Positions 7,489 to 14,832 of a DNA stretch of 22,826 bases are shown here, piece by piece. The position numbers were made by a program, and so were the translations under genes. Location: NCBI GenBank assembly GCA_047618565.1, contig JBLHKW010000080.1, positions 1-22,826 of the forward strand. Reading direction: 5' to 3'. A model generated the notes under the pieces. It worked only from the letters and a program-made list of their open reading frames with translations. It was not told the DNA's origin and did no database searches. This DNA is from JBLHKW01 sp047618565 (lineage in GTDB: Bacteria > Planctomycetota > UBA1135 > GCA-002686595). Each line of letters opens with the position of its first letter. Position 1 is the stretch's first letter.

Positions 7489-10400
7489 ATGAAAACCACA
7501 GCAATGGGCCGTGTTGGATTCTGGATGACGACCGTCGTGGGCAGCCTTCTGCTCGGATGTTCGGGCGGCTCGGGTACCGGCGGCGGTACGGATTTCCAGA
7601 TCGTCGAGATCTCGGTTCAGCCCAACCAGGAGTGGCAGATCAACCGGCCGATCGAGGTTGGCTTCTCGGCTGACGTCGACTTCAGCACGGTCAATCTGAA
7701 CACCATCCGCATCGGGGACACGGCCGGGCGCTCGGCGACCGGACTGTTTACCCTCGCGCTGAATGCTGACGGGAGCACGGATACGAAGCGCGTGCGGTTC
7801 CAACCGGCGTGCCCGACGCTCTCGGACAATTCGGATGCGGGTCTGTTGCCGGGCGGCGTGATCTACACGCTGTCGGTGGCGGGGGCCGGTGCCGATGGCC
7901 TGAGCGTCCGCGCGACGGACGGTACTCCCCTGGAGAACGGGCGCGCGGTCACGTTCACGACCCCTGACTCCCCGATCTCTCAGCTGATCTTCCAGGATCC
8001 CGTGCCCGGACCGCCCGCGGTGCGCCTGCGCGGCGCAGCGGGTATCGGTCCCGACGAGGTCAACGCGACCTACCTTGAGCTCGGTGGAGATCCGGACAAC
8101 CGGGTGTACTTCGAGCTGAGCGCGAGCCAGATCGGCGAGTTGCCCCGGGACTCGATGGGCAACCCCTTCCCGGTGTCCCTCAACCATTACAGCGTGATCG
8201 CCAACCAGATCGCGGTGGTCCTGCACCTGAATCAGCCGATCGAGGCGAGCGACGCAAACATCAGCTCGGCGCGCGTACGGCTCGAGTACGAGGACCCGCG
8301 TATCACGAATCCGGATGAGCGCTGGGTGGCCCTGGCGACGGAGGTCGAGCTTACGGCGAACTGCACAGAGACCGGTTCCGTGGTTCGCCTGGAGCCGATC
8401 GGCGTCCTGCCGCAGGGGGCGAACCTGCGCGTCAACCTGACCGCTGGATTCGCGGACCTCGCGGGCAACGACAGTGTCAGCGACCGCACCAATTTTGCGC
8501 ACATGGTGACGACTCTGGTCAACAATCCGGGTACCGCGGATTCGACCCGCGACGCGGACGAGATCCTGGAGAGCTTCCTCGTCGGTGGCGCGCTCTCCGA
8601 GTCGATCGAGGACCTGGACGCGCCCCTGGCCCTGCCGCGAGCGGATTGGGATGACGGCCAGCTTACCGCGGGATTCGCGTTCACCGGCACAGGTGGTACC
8701 AACGGCACGTTCGACTGGATCGTCCGACCTGGCGTGCAGATCACCCTGGATACGGTCCTGGCGCGAATCGAAGGCGGCAACGGAGCGATCACGGGCGAAC
8801 AGCTCGTTCTCAACGGGATGATCGATGTGCGCAACGTGTTCATCCCGGCCAGCTCCCAGGTCCTGTTCCAGGGGCCGAATCCCGTCACGATCCTGGCTTC
8901 CGGCACGGTCGATATTCAAGGCGAGCTGGTGGCTTCGGGCGGCGATAGCCTGGGCGTCGGTACGCTCGGCACCGCGAACGTGCCCGAGCCTGGCGCCGCA
9001 GGCCGAGCTGGTGGGGGCACGGGCGGAACGGGCAGCTTCCTCACCTCGCAGTCGACCCCTGGCGGTGGACCGGGCTTCGGTGCGTTCGGGCAGCCGGGCG
9101 GGGGCGGGGGTGGCGGCGAGACCAGCTACCACGCGACCATCAAGAACGCGCGGCGCGGCGCAGGCGGCGGCGGCGGACGACTCGGTCCTGACGTGTACTA
9201 CCCGCTCTTCGACGACGCGAACCCGGCCGTGAGGCGCTTCGTCCAGTGTCAAACACGGCAGGGCATGGACGCTGAGCCCGGCTTCGACGGCAGCTTGCCG
9301 GCCGCCGGCACGGGCGCCATCAGCCAGACTGCGCGCGCCATGGGCGGGGTCATGGCGCCGTTGCCCTTCCTGGACAATGACGTGGAGAACAACTTCTTTG
9401 GTTCGCTGATCATCGACCCCGGAGGTCCGGCGGAGCGGTTGGTGCGAGGCGAACTCGATCGGACGTGGGCCGGAGGAGGCGGTGGTGCTGGCGGCGACGC
9501 GGTGAAATCGGACACATTCCCGCTTGTTCCGTTCCTGCCCACGGGTGATGAGAAAGGTTCTGGCGGCGGAGGGGGCGGTGGTTCGATCACGATCCTCGCG
9601 ATCGGCGACATCATCGTCGGCGAGGGCGGCCGGATCGACGTGGATGGCGGCAAGGGAGGTGCCGGTGAGAACAGCCTGTTCTTCGACCGCGTCGGTGGTG
9701 GCGCGGGCGGTGGATCGGGCGGGCACATCGTGCTCTCGAGCGCCAACCAGATCTCGATCACCTCGATGGGCGAGCACACGGGACCCTTCTACCAGGATCC
9801 GTCGATCGATGGTGGCAGCAACCTCGAGCACCCGGCGCGCGCTATCAGCGCGGTGGGCGGCCGCGGAGGTCCCGGTAGAGAGGACTTCCCGATGAACAAG
9901 AAGTGGAACTGCGACGCGATCCCTGAGGATCGACTGGATCTGGATTTTCCGAATGGCGGGGAGATCCGGGTGCCGCCCCTCGATGAAGGCTGCTTCGGAC
10001 AGATTCCTGGCCCTCCGCCGGGAAGCCCTGCGGGCGGTGGTGGCGATGGAGGCCCTGGCCTTATTCAGCTGCACGTGGACTCGCCCGAGGTGAACCTGCT
10101 CTTTCCCGGTCAGCAGCTGGGCGGAGAGATCTATGGCGTGGACCTGGACGTGACCCGAGCGACCATGCCGCCGCCTGTTGGGTGGACCGATTTCGACAGC
10201 GTGAACAACCTGCTGCCTTTCTTTGGCTCGGAGTCCATCGCGCAGAGTCGCTGGATCCGGTTGGGCCATGGCCGGCTGACGCCGGACCCGGCGAACCCCG
10301 GTGGCTTCCTTGCGGACGAGCAGGTCCTCCTGCGCTTCAGCGGAACGGATGCGGGCGGTAGCCTTGATCGAACCGGCACCACGGTGGACTTGCTTGCGCC

Positions 10401-11028
10401 GGTGATCGGACCGGACCCGCTGGGCGCGTCGCCGACGCTGCCCTACATCGATCCGGCAAGTGGCGGTGCCGTGATGGTACTGGACGCGGCCGGCCTTGCG
10501 GGCGCGGACGAGGTCTACAAGCGCAACGTTGCCCTTAACAGGGAGCTGGTTCTGCAGCTGGTCGACAGCGCCGACGCGGATAATGTACTGCGCTTCTCGG
10601 TCAGCTCGGCCGTTTACGACTCCCTGAACGACCAGTTGCGAGTCACGGTGCTGACGGCCGATGGGTTCCTCACGGACTTCGTCGCAGCGGGAACGATCCA
10701 GGTGAGTTACATCCCGATGTTCTTCCGCGTCAACACCACTGGAATCGACGATCAGTTGCCGGACGCGGCAGACATCATCATCACGTTCGATGCCACCGAC
10801 GAGGATGCCGTCGGCAAGCCGAACCCGGCCCTGGCGTACAGCGAGCAAGACGACGGCATGGGTGGGGCCAATGGCTTCACCGGAGAGATCTCCGATCTGA
10901 ACGCCCAGAACTGGGACTTCGTCCGGTTTCGCGTGCGTTTCGACCTCAACACTGCAACCGGTGGAGGCGTGGACCTGAGTACGCCGCGTCCGGCTCTGGA
11001 GCATCTGCGCATCCAGCTCGACTACTGA
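7489..11028 (+). CDS. Gly-rich Ig-like lipoprotein, tandem paralog 2
   Basis: This is the second paralog (1179 aa). The start is fixed by GAGGA eight bases upstream. The signal peptide starts MKTTAMGR and ends in the lipobox LLLGC (Cys 24), followed by a Ser/Gly/Thr tether with Ser at +2, compatible with outer-membrane sorting. Domain order matches paralog 1 shifted by about 21 residues: Big_5-like Ig (about 38-160), second Ig-like (about 237-330), beta-helix-like segment (about 400-485, containing ILASGTVDIQGELVASGG), Gly-rich core (about 500-750), then a beta-rich C-terminal part with GPDPLGASPTLPYIDP and the tail FVRFRVRFDLN ... LRIQLDY. The four cysteines of paralog 1 are kept and one more appears in FVQCQT. 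A long open frame on the opposite strand spans nearly the whole gene and looks like a composition artefact. Function unknown; extracellular structural or adhesive role inferred. Confidence 0.88.
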   Translation: MKTTAMGRVGFWMTTVVGSLLLGCSGGSGTGGGTDFQIVEISVQPNQEWQINRPIEVGFSADVDFSTVNLNTIRIGDTAGRSATGLFTLALNADGSTDTKRVRFQPACPTLSDNSDAGLLPGGVIYTLSVAGAGADGLSVRATDGTPLENGRAVTFTTPDSPISQLIFQDPVPGPPAVRLRGAAGIGPDEVNATYLELGGDPDNRVYFELSASQIGELPRDSMGNPFPVSLNHYSVIANQIAVVLHLNQPIEASDANISSARVRLEYEDPRITNPDERWVALATEVELTANCTETGSVVRLEPIGVLPQGANLRVNLTAGFADLAGNDSVSDRTNFAHMVTTLVNNPGTADSTRDADEILESFLVGGALSESIEDLDAPLALPRADWDDGQLTAGFAFTGTGGTNGTFDWIVRPGVQITLDTVLARIEGGNGAITGEQLVLNGMIDVRNVFIPASSQVLFQGPNPVTILASGTVDIQGELVASGGDSLGVGTLGTANVPEPGAAGRAGGGTGGTGSFLTSQSTPGGGPGFGAFGQPGGGGGGGETSYHATIKNARRGAGGGGGRLGPDVYYPLFDDANPAVRRFVQCQTRQGMDAEPGFDGSLPAAGTGAISQTARAMGGVMAPLPFLDNDVENNFFGSLIIDPGGPAERLVRGELDRTWAGGGGGAGGDAVKSDTFPLVPFLPTGDEKGSGGGGGGGSITILAIGDIIVGEGGRIDVDGGKGGAGENSLFFDRVGGGAGGGSGGHIVLSSANQISITSMGEHTGPFYQDPSIDGGSNLEHPARAISAVGGRGGPGREDFPMNKKWNCDAIPEDRLDLDFPNGGEIRVPPLDEGCFGQIPGPPPGSPAGGGGDGGPGLIQLHVDSPEVNLLFPGQQLGGEIYGVDLDVTRATMPPPVGWTDFDSVNNLLPFFGSESIAQSRWIRLGHGRLTPDPANPGGFLADEQVLLRFSGTDAGGSLDRTGTTVDLLAPVIGPDPLGASPTLPYIDPASGGAVMVLDAAGLAGADEVYKRNVALNRELVLQLVDSADADNVLRFSVSSAVYDSLNDQLRVTVLTADGFLTDFVAAGTIQVSYIPMFFRVNTTGIDDQLPDAADIIITFDATDEDAVGKPNPALAYSEQDDGMGGANGFTGEISDLNAQNWDFVRFRVRFDLNTATGGGVDLSTPRPALEHLRIQLDY

Positions 11029-11054
11029 GATCAGCCGTCCGCACAAGGATCGAT

Positions 11055-11141
11055 TCCGTCAGGAGCGCCGCGGTGTCCAGCACCGAGGAGGGGGACTGCC
11101 CGCAGGGCGTTTCCGCCCCCCCCGGCCTTTTGCCTGACGGA
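11055..11141. promoter_or_regulatory. Long-range inverted repeat and structured leader before paralog 3
   Basis: TCCGTCAGG (11055-11063) is perfectly complementary to CCTGACGGA (11133-11141), enclosing 69 bases. Inside lie a hairpin CGGTG-TCCAG-CACCG, a GCCC-GCA-GGGC stem, and a G-rich run that can pair with the C8 tract at 11116-11123. The element ends just before the GAGGG ribosome-binding site at 11147. It looks like a multi-branched RNA in the 5' leader or the end of the previous transcript. No long T-run follows, so it is not a classic terminator, and I recognise no riboswitch class. Confidence 0.35.
11116..11123. repeat. Poly-C tract (C8) in the leader of paralog 3
   Basis: Eight consecutive C bases lie about 36 bases before the ATG at 11160, inside the inverted repeat at 11055-11141. 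This is the same kind of tract as before paralog 1. A length change would alter pairing with the upstream G run rather than a coding frame. Confidence 0.7.
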
Positions 11142-11146
11142 GTCTC

Positions 11147-11151
11147 GAGGG
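11147..11151 (+). promoter_or_regulatory. Ribosome-binding site that fixes the start of paralog 3
   Basis: GAGGG in the context CTCGAGGG lies eight bases before the ATG at 11160. This favours that ATG over an upstream in-frame GTG at 11073, which would add 29 residues with no signal-peptide character. Sequence and spacing match the site before paralog 2, so it was probably copied with the gene. Confidence 0.75.
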
Positions 11152-11159
11152 TCGTAGCG

Positions 11160-14100
11160 ATGAAATACAGAGCGATAGACTGGATCGGGGCCCTGCTGGG
11201 GTGTCTCCTGCTCGGGTGCTCAGGGGGCTCGAGTGGGGCGTCCGGTGTCGACTTTCAGATCCTGAACTTCTCGGTCCAGCCGAACCAGCTCTGGCAGATC
11301 AACCGGCCGATCGACGTCACCTTCACGGCGGACGTGGATTTCAGCACGGTCAACCTGAACACGATCAGCATCGCGGATACGTCCGGGCGCCCGGCGACGG
11401 GGCTCTTTTCCCAGGGGCTCAACCTGGACGGTAGCATCGAAGCGCAGCGCGTTCGATTCCAGCCAGCCTGCCCCACGTTGTCCGACAACTCGGACGCGGG
11501 GCTCCTGCCCGGTGGGGTTGTGTACACGCTCTCGGTCGCTTCGAGTAATGGGGACGGTCTGAGTGTTCGCGCGACGGATGGCTCTCCGCTCGAGGTGGGC
11601 CGGTCGGTCACTTTCACGACTCCCGATTCGCTCAACGCCCAGCAGGTGTTCCAGGACCCAGTGCCCGGGCCTCCCGCGGTTCGACTGCGAGGAGCCGCGG
11701 GGATCGAGTCCGATGAGGTCAACGCGACCTACCTGGAGCTGGGTGGGGATCCCGCCAACCGCGTCTACTTCGAGCTCGCGGCGAGCCAGCTTGGGGAGTT
11801 GCCACGCGATGACATGGGGAACCCGTTTCCCGTTCCGCTGAATCACTACAGTGTCACGGCGAACCAGGTCGCAGTGGTGCTGCACTTGAACCAACCGGTC
11901 CAGGCCAGTGAGTCGAACATCAATTCGAGCCGCGTGAGGCTCGAGTATGAGGATCCGCGCATCGCCGATCCGGATGCACGCTGGATCGCGCTGGCCACGC
12001 GCGTCGAGCTCGTGGCGAACTGCACCGATACCGGCTCGGTACTGCGGCTCACTCCGATCGGCGTGCTGCCCCAGGGGGCCAGCCTGCGCATCAACCTTAC
12101 GGCGGGATTCGCGGACCTGGCGGGCAATGACAGCACCAGCGATCGCACAGACTTCGGCCACATGACCACGAGTCTGGTGCATCACGCCGGTGTCGCCGAC
12201 CCGAGTCGCGATGTGGACGAAGTCCTGGAGTCCTTCCTGGTCGGTGGTGACGGGGCGGGGTCGATCGAGGACCAGGATGCGCCCCTGGCCCTGCCGCGGG
12301 CGGACTGGGAGCAGGGCAAGCTGACGGCCGGTTTCGCGTTTACCGGATCCGGCGGGACCAACGGGACGTTCGACTGGATCGTGCGGCCTGGCACGCAGAT
12401 AACGCTGGATACGATTCTGGCCCGGATCGAGGGCGGCGATGGCGCGATCACGGGCGAACAGTTGGTTCTCAACGGGCTGATTGACGTGCGCAACGTCTAC
12501 ATCCCGGCCAGTTCTCAGGTGCTGTTCCAGGGGCCCAATCCCGTGACAATCCTCGCTTCGGGCACCGTGGAGATCCACGGAGAGCTCGTCGCTACGGGTG
12601 GCGCGAGCATCGGGGTAGGCACGCTCAATACCACGAACATCCCCGAACCCGGGGGCGTCGGTCGGGCAGGTGGCGGCAAGGGCGGCACCGGTAGCTTCCT
12701 GACCACGCAGTCGACACCGCGCGGCGGGAACGGCTTCGGTGCCTTTGCCCTGCCGGGCGGCGGAGGTCAGGGGGGCGAGAGCACGTACCACCCGGGCCAT
12801 TTCAACTCGCGCCGCGGGAGTGGCGGCGGCGGCGGGCGCCTGGGCCACGATGTCTTCTATCCACTGTTCGACGACGGGACGCCGCCCGAGCTGCACATGG
12901 TCCTGTGCCAGACGCTGCAGGGCCTGGACGCGGAGCCCGGGTTCGACGGTGGACGGGAAGGGGTCGGCACCGGAGCGGTGAGCCAGAATGCGCACACGAA
13001 GGGTGGCGAGATGGGGCCCTTCCCTTTTCTCGATACCATCGATGAGAACGACTTCTACGGTTCGCTGATTGTCGACCCGGGCGAGTCCACTGAGCGCTTG
13101 ATCCGCGGTGAGCTGGAGCGCACGTGGGCTGGAGCGGGCGGTGGTGCGGGGGGCGACGCGGTGAAGTCGGAATCCTTCCCAGGGGTGCCCTTCTTGAACA
13201 CGGGCGACGAGAAGGGATCTGGCGGCGGCGGCGGTGGCGGATCCCTGACAATCCTCGCGATCGGAGACATCCTCGTCTTCGAGGGGGGCCAGATCATCGC
13301 GGATGGCGGCAAGGGCGGCGGTGGTGAGAACACGAACTTCTTCAACCGCGTCGGTGGCGGCTCCGGTGGTGGATCCGGGGGGCACATCGTGCTCTCCAGC
13401 GCAAACCAGATCTCGATCACCACGGCTGGAAACTTCACGGGTCCTTTCTATGACGACGAGGACCTCATGGGGAATGCGCCCGAGGAGCATCCGCGGCGCC
13501 CGCTCAGTGCCCTGGGCGGTCGGGGTGGTCCGGGCAGGAGCGACCGCCCGAGCACGGCGCACTGGAGCTGCGACGCCATTGCGCGCGATCGCGTGGAGCT
13601 GACATTCCCGAGTGGTGCACAGCTGCGCGTGCCGCCGATCGACGATCTGTGCTACTTGCTCATACCAGGCCCGCCCGTTGGCAGCCCGCCCGGCGGTGGC
13701 GGCGATGGCGGACCGGGACTCATCCAGCTGCATGTGGATTCGCCAGAGGTGAACCTGAGGTTTCCCGGGCAACAGCTGTCGGGGGAGATCTACGGCGTGG
13801 ATCTCGATGTGACCCGGGCCATGATGCCGCCCCCGGTTGGATGGGAGAACCTCGATGATGTGGGCTTCCTGCTGCCCTTCTTCGGATCGGAGTCGATCGC
13901 ACAGAGCCAGTGGATCCGGCTGGGTCACGGCCGGCTGACGCCTGACCCGGGCAATCCGGGGAGCTTCCTGCCCGACGAGCAGGTGTTGTTGCGCTTCGCA
14001 GGGACGGACCCGTCGGGGAGCATCCTGCGTACCGACACCGACGTGGATCTGCTCGTTCCCGTGATCGGACCCGATGCGCTGGGGGCGTCACCGACCTTGC

Positions 14101-14693
14101 CCTACATCGATCCGAGCAGCGGCGGTGCGACCATGGTGCTGGACGCATCCGCGCTCACCGGCGCAGACGACGTATACAAGCGCAACGCTGCGCTGAACCG
14201 CCAGCTGGTGTTGAAGCTCGTGGACAGCGTCGATCCCGACAATGAACAGCGTTTTAGCGTGGCGTCGGCCGAGTACGACTCGGCGGGCGATCAGCTGCGA
14301 GTGACTGTGCTGACGGCGGGCGGCTTGCTCTCGGACTTCGAGTCCGCGGGGGCGACGCTGGTGAGCTACGTGCCGACGTTCATGCGCGTGACGACCTCCG
14401 GGGCGGAAGACGAGCTACCGGATGTGGCCGACATCATCATCACATTCGATGCGACCGACCAGGACGCTGTCGGCGATCCGAACCCGACGCTGGCCTACAG
14501 CGAGCAAGGCGATGGCATGGGCATGGGCGGTGTCAATGGCTTCACCGGCGACATCTCGGACCTGAACGCGCAGAACTGGGACTTCGTCAGGTTTCGCGTG
14601 CGCTTCGACCTGAACACTTCGGCCGGTGGAGGTGTCGACCTGAGCACTCCACGCCCGGCTCTGGAGCACCTCCGCATCCAGCTGGACTACTGA
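11160..14693 (+). CDS. Gly-rich Ig-like lipoprotein, tandem paralog 3
   Basis: This is the third paralog (1177 aa). The signal peptide MKYRAIDWIGALLGC continues to the lipobox LLLGC (Cys 20), then a Ser/Gly tether with Ser at +2. Architecture matches paralog 2: two Big_5-like Ig domains (about 34-155 and 233-325), a beta-helix-like segment with ILASGTVEIHGELVATGG (about 395-480), a Gly-rich core (about 495-745), and the beta-rich C-terminal part ending FVRFRVRFDLN ... LRIQLDY. The conserved cysteines are present, including an extra one shared with paralog 2 (MVLCQT). It differs most from paralog 2 in the loops between Gly-rich blocks, for example after GPFY and after GGGGRLG. A large outer-membrane or cell-surface structural protein is the best reading; no enzyme motif is visible. 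Confidence 0.88.
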   Translation: MKYRAIDWIGALLGCLLLGCSGGSSGASGVDFQILNFSVQPNQLWQINRPIDVTFTADVDFSTVNLNTISIADTSGRPATGLFSQGLNLDGSIEAQRVRFQPACPTLSDNSDAGLLPGGVVYTLSVASSNGDGLSVRATDGSPLEVGRSVTFTTPDSLNAQQVFQDPVPGPPAVRLRGAAGIESDEVNATYLELGGDPANRVYFELAASQLGELPRDDMGNPFPVPLNHYSVTANQVAVVLHLNQPVQASESNINSSRVRLEYEDPRIADPDARWIALATRVELVANCTDTGSVLRLTPIGVLPQGASLRINLTAGFADLAGNDSTSDRTDFGHMTTSLVHHAGVADPSRDVDEVLESFLVGGDGAGSIEDQDAPLALPRADWEQGKLTAGFAFTGSGGTNGTFDWIVRPGTQITLDTILARIEGGDGAITGEQLVLNGLIDVRNVYIPASSQVLFQGPNPVTILASGTVEIHGELVATGGASIGVGTLNTTNIPEPGGVGRAGGGKGGTGSFLTTQSTPRGGNGFGAFALPGGGGQGGESTYHPGHFNSRRGSGGGGGRLGHDVFYPLFDDGTPPELHMVLCQTLQGLDAEPGFDGGREGVGTGAVSQNAHTKGGEMGPFPFLDTIDENDFYGSLIVDPGESTERLIRGELERTWAGAGGGAGGDAVKSESFPGVPFLNTGDEKGSGGGGGGGSLTILAIGDILVFEGGQIIADGGKGGGGENTNFFNRVGGGSGGGSGGHIVLSSANQISITTAGNFTGPFYDDEDLMGNAPEEHPRRPLSALGGRGGPGRSDRPSTAHWSCDAIARDRVELTFPSGAQLRVPPIDDLCYLLIPGPPVGSPPGGGGDGGPGLIQLHVDSPEVNLRFPGQQLSGEIYGVDLDVTRAMMPPPVGWENLDDVGFLLPFFGSESIAQSQWIRLGHGRLTPDPGNPGSFLPDEQVLLRFAGTDPSGSILRTDTDVDLLVPVIGPDALGASPTLPYIDPSSGGATMVLDASALTGADDVYKRNAALNRQLVLKLVDSVDPDNEQRFSVASAEYDSAGDQLRVTVLTAGGLLSDFESAGATLVSYVPTFMRVTTSGAEDELPDVADIIITFDATDQDAVGDPNPTLAYSEQGDGMGMGGVNGFTGDISDLNAQNWDFVRFRVRFDLNTSAGGGVDLSTPRPALEHLRIQLDY

Positions 14694-14718
14694 AGCCCGA
14701 TCGATCCGGGTGGCGCCA

Positions 14719-14728
14719 GGGGGGGGGG
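14719..14728. repeat. Poly-G tract (G10) before the fourth family member
   Basis: Ten consecutive G bases lie 25 bases after the stop of paralog 3 and about 105 bases before the preferred start of the next lipoprotein; a G6 run follows at 14744-14749. If translation instead began at the in-frame GTG at 14710, the tract would lie in codons 3-7 and length changes would shift the frame. With the preferred start it is in the leader. Confidence 0.85.
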
Positions 14729-14832
14729 CCAGGCGAGTTCTACGGGGGGCTGGCAAGAACGTCTCTGATTCTCCCCGGCTCCCGGGTGCCGAGGCTTCCA
14801 TCCGGGCCCGGCGAGTTGGTTCAATACCCGCC

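Larger units (their letters stand above)
3765..14693 (+). repeat. Tandem array of three paralogous lipoprotein genes
   Basis: Three consecutive genes encode proteins of 1198, 1179 and 1177 aa that align over their whole length without large gaps. Shared landmarks in the same order are NRPI-V-F..DVDFSTV, FQP(S/A)CP, ELP.DSMGNPFPV-type text, the LVLNG/IDVRN segment, GGGGRLG, GDEKG followed by a glycine run, GGHI.L.SA.QISIT, GPDPLGASP.LP and LRIQLDY. The second and third copies are visibly closer to each other than to the first, including their CTCGAGG ribosome-binding context. This points to at least two successive duplications. The direct repeats of about 3.6 kb are a substrate for homologous recombination. 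Confidence 0.9.

Noticed and set aside
7432..11046. A 1204-codon open frame on the minus strand opposite paralog 2
   Set aside because: It mirrors the plus-strand gene almost exactly, is rich in Arg, His, Gln and Val with no domain, signal peptide or ribosome-binding site, and is explained by GC-rich codon use in the real gene.
11220..13928. A 902-codon open frame on the minus strand opposite paralog 3
   Set aside because: Same composition artefact as opposite paralog 2. Similar text in both only reflects the plus-strand homology.
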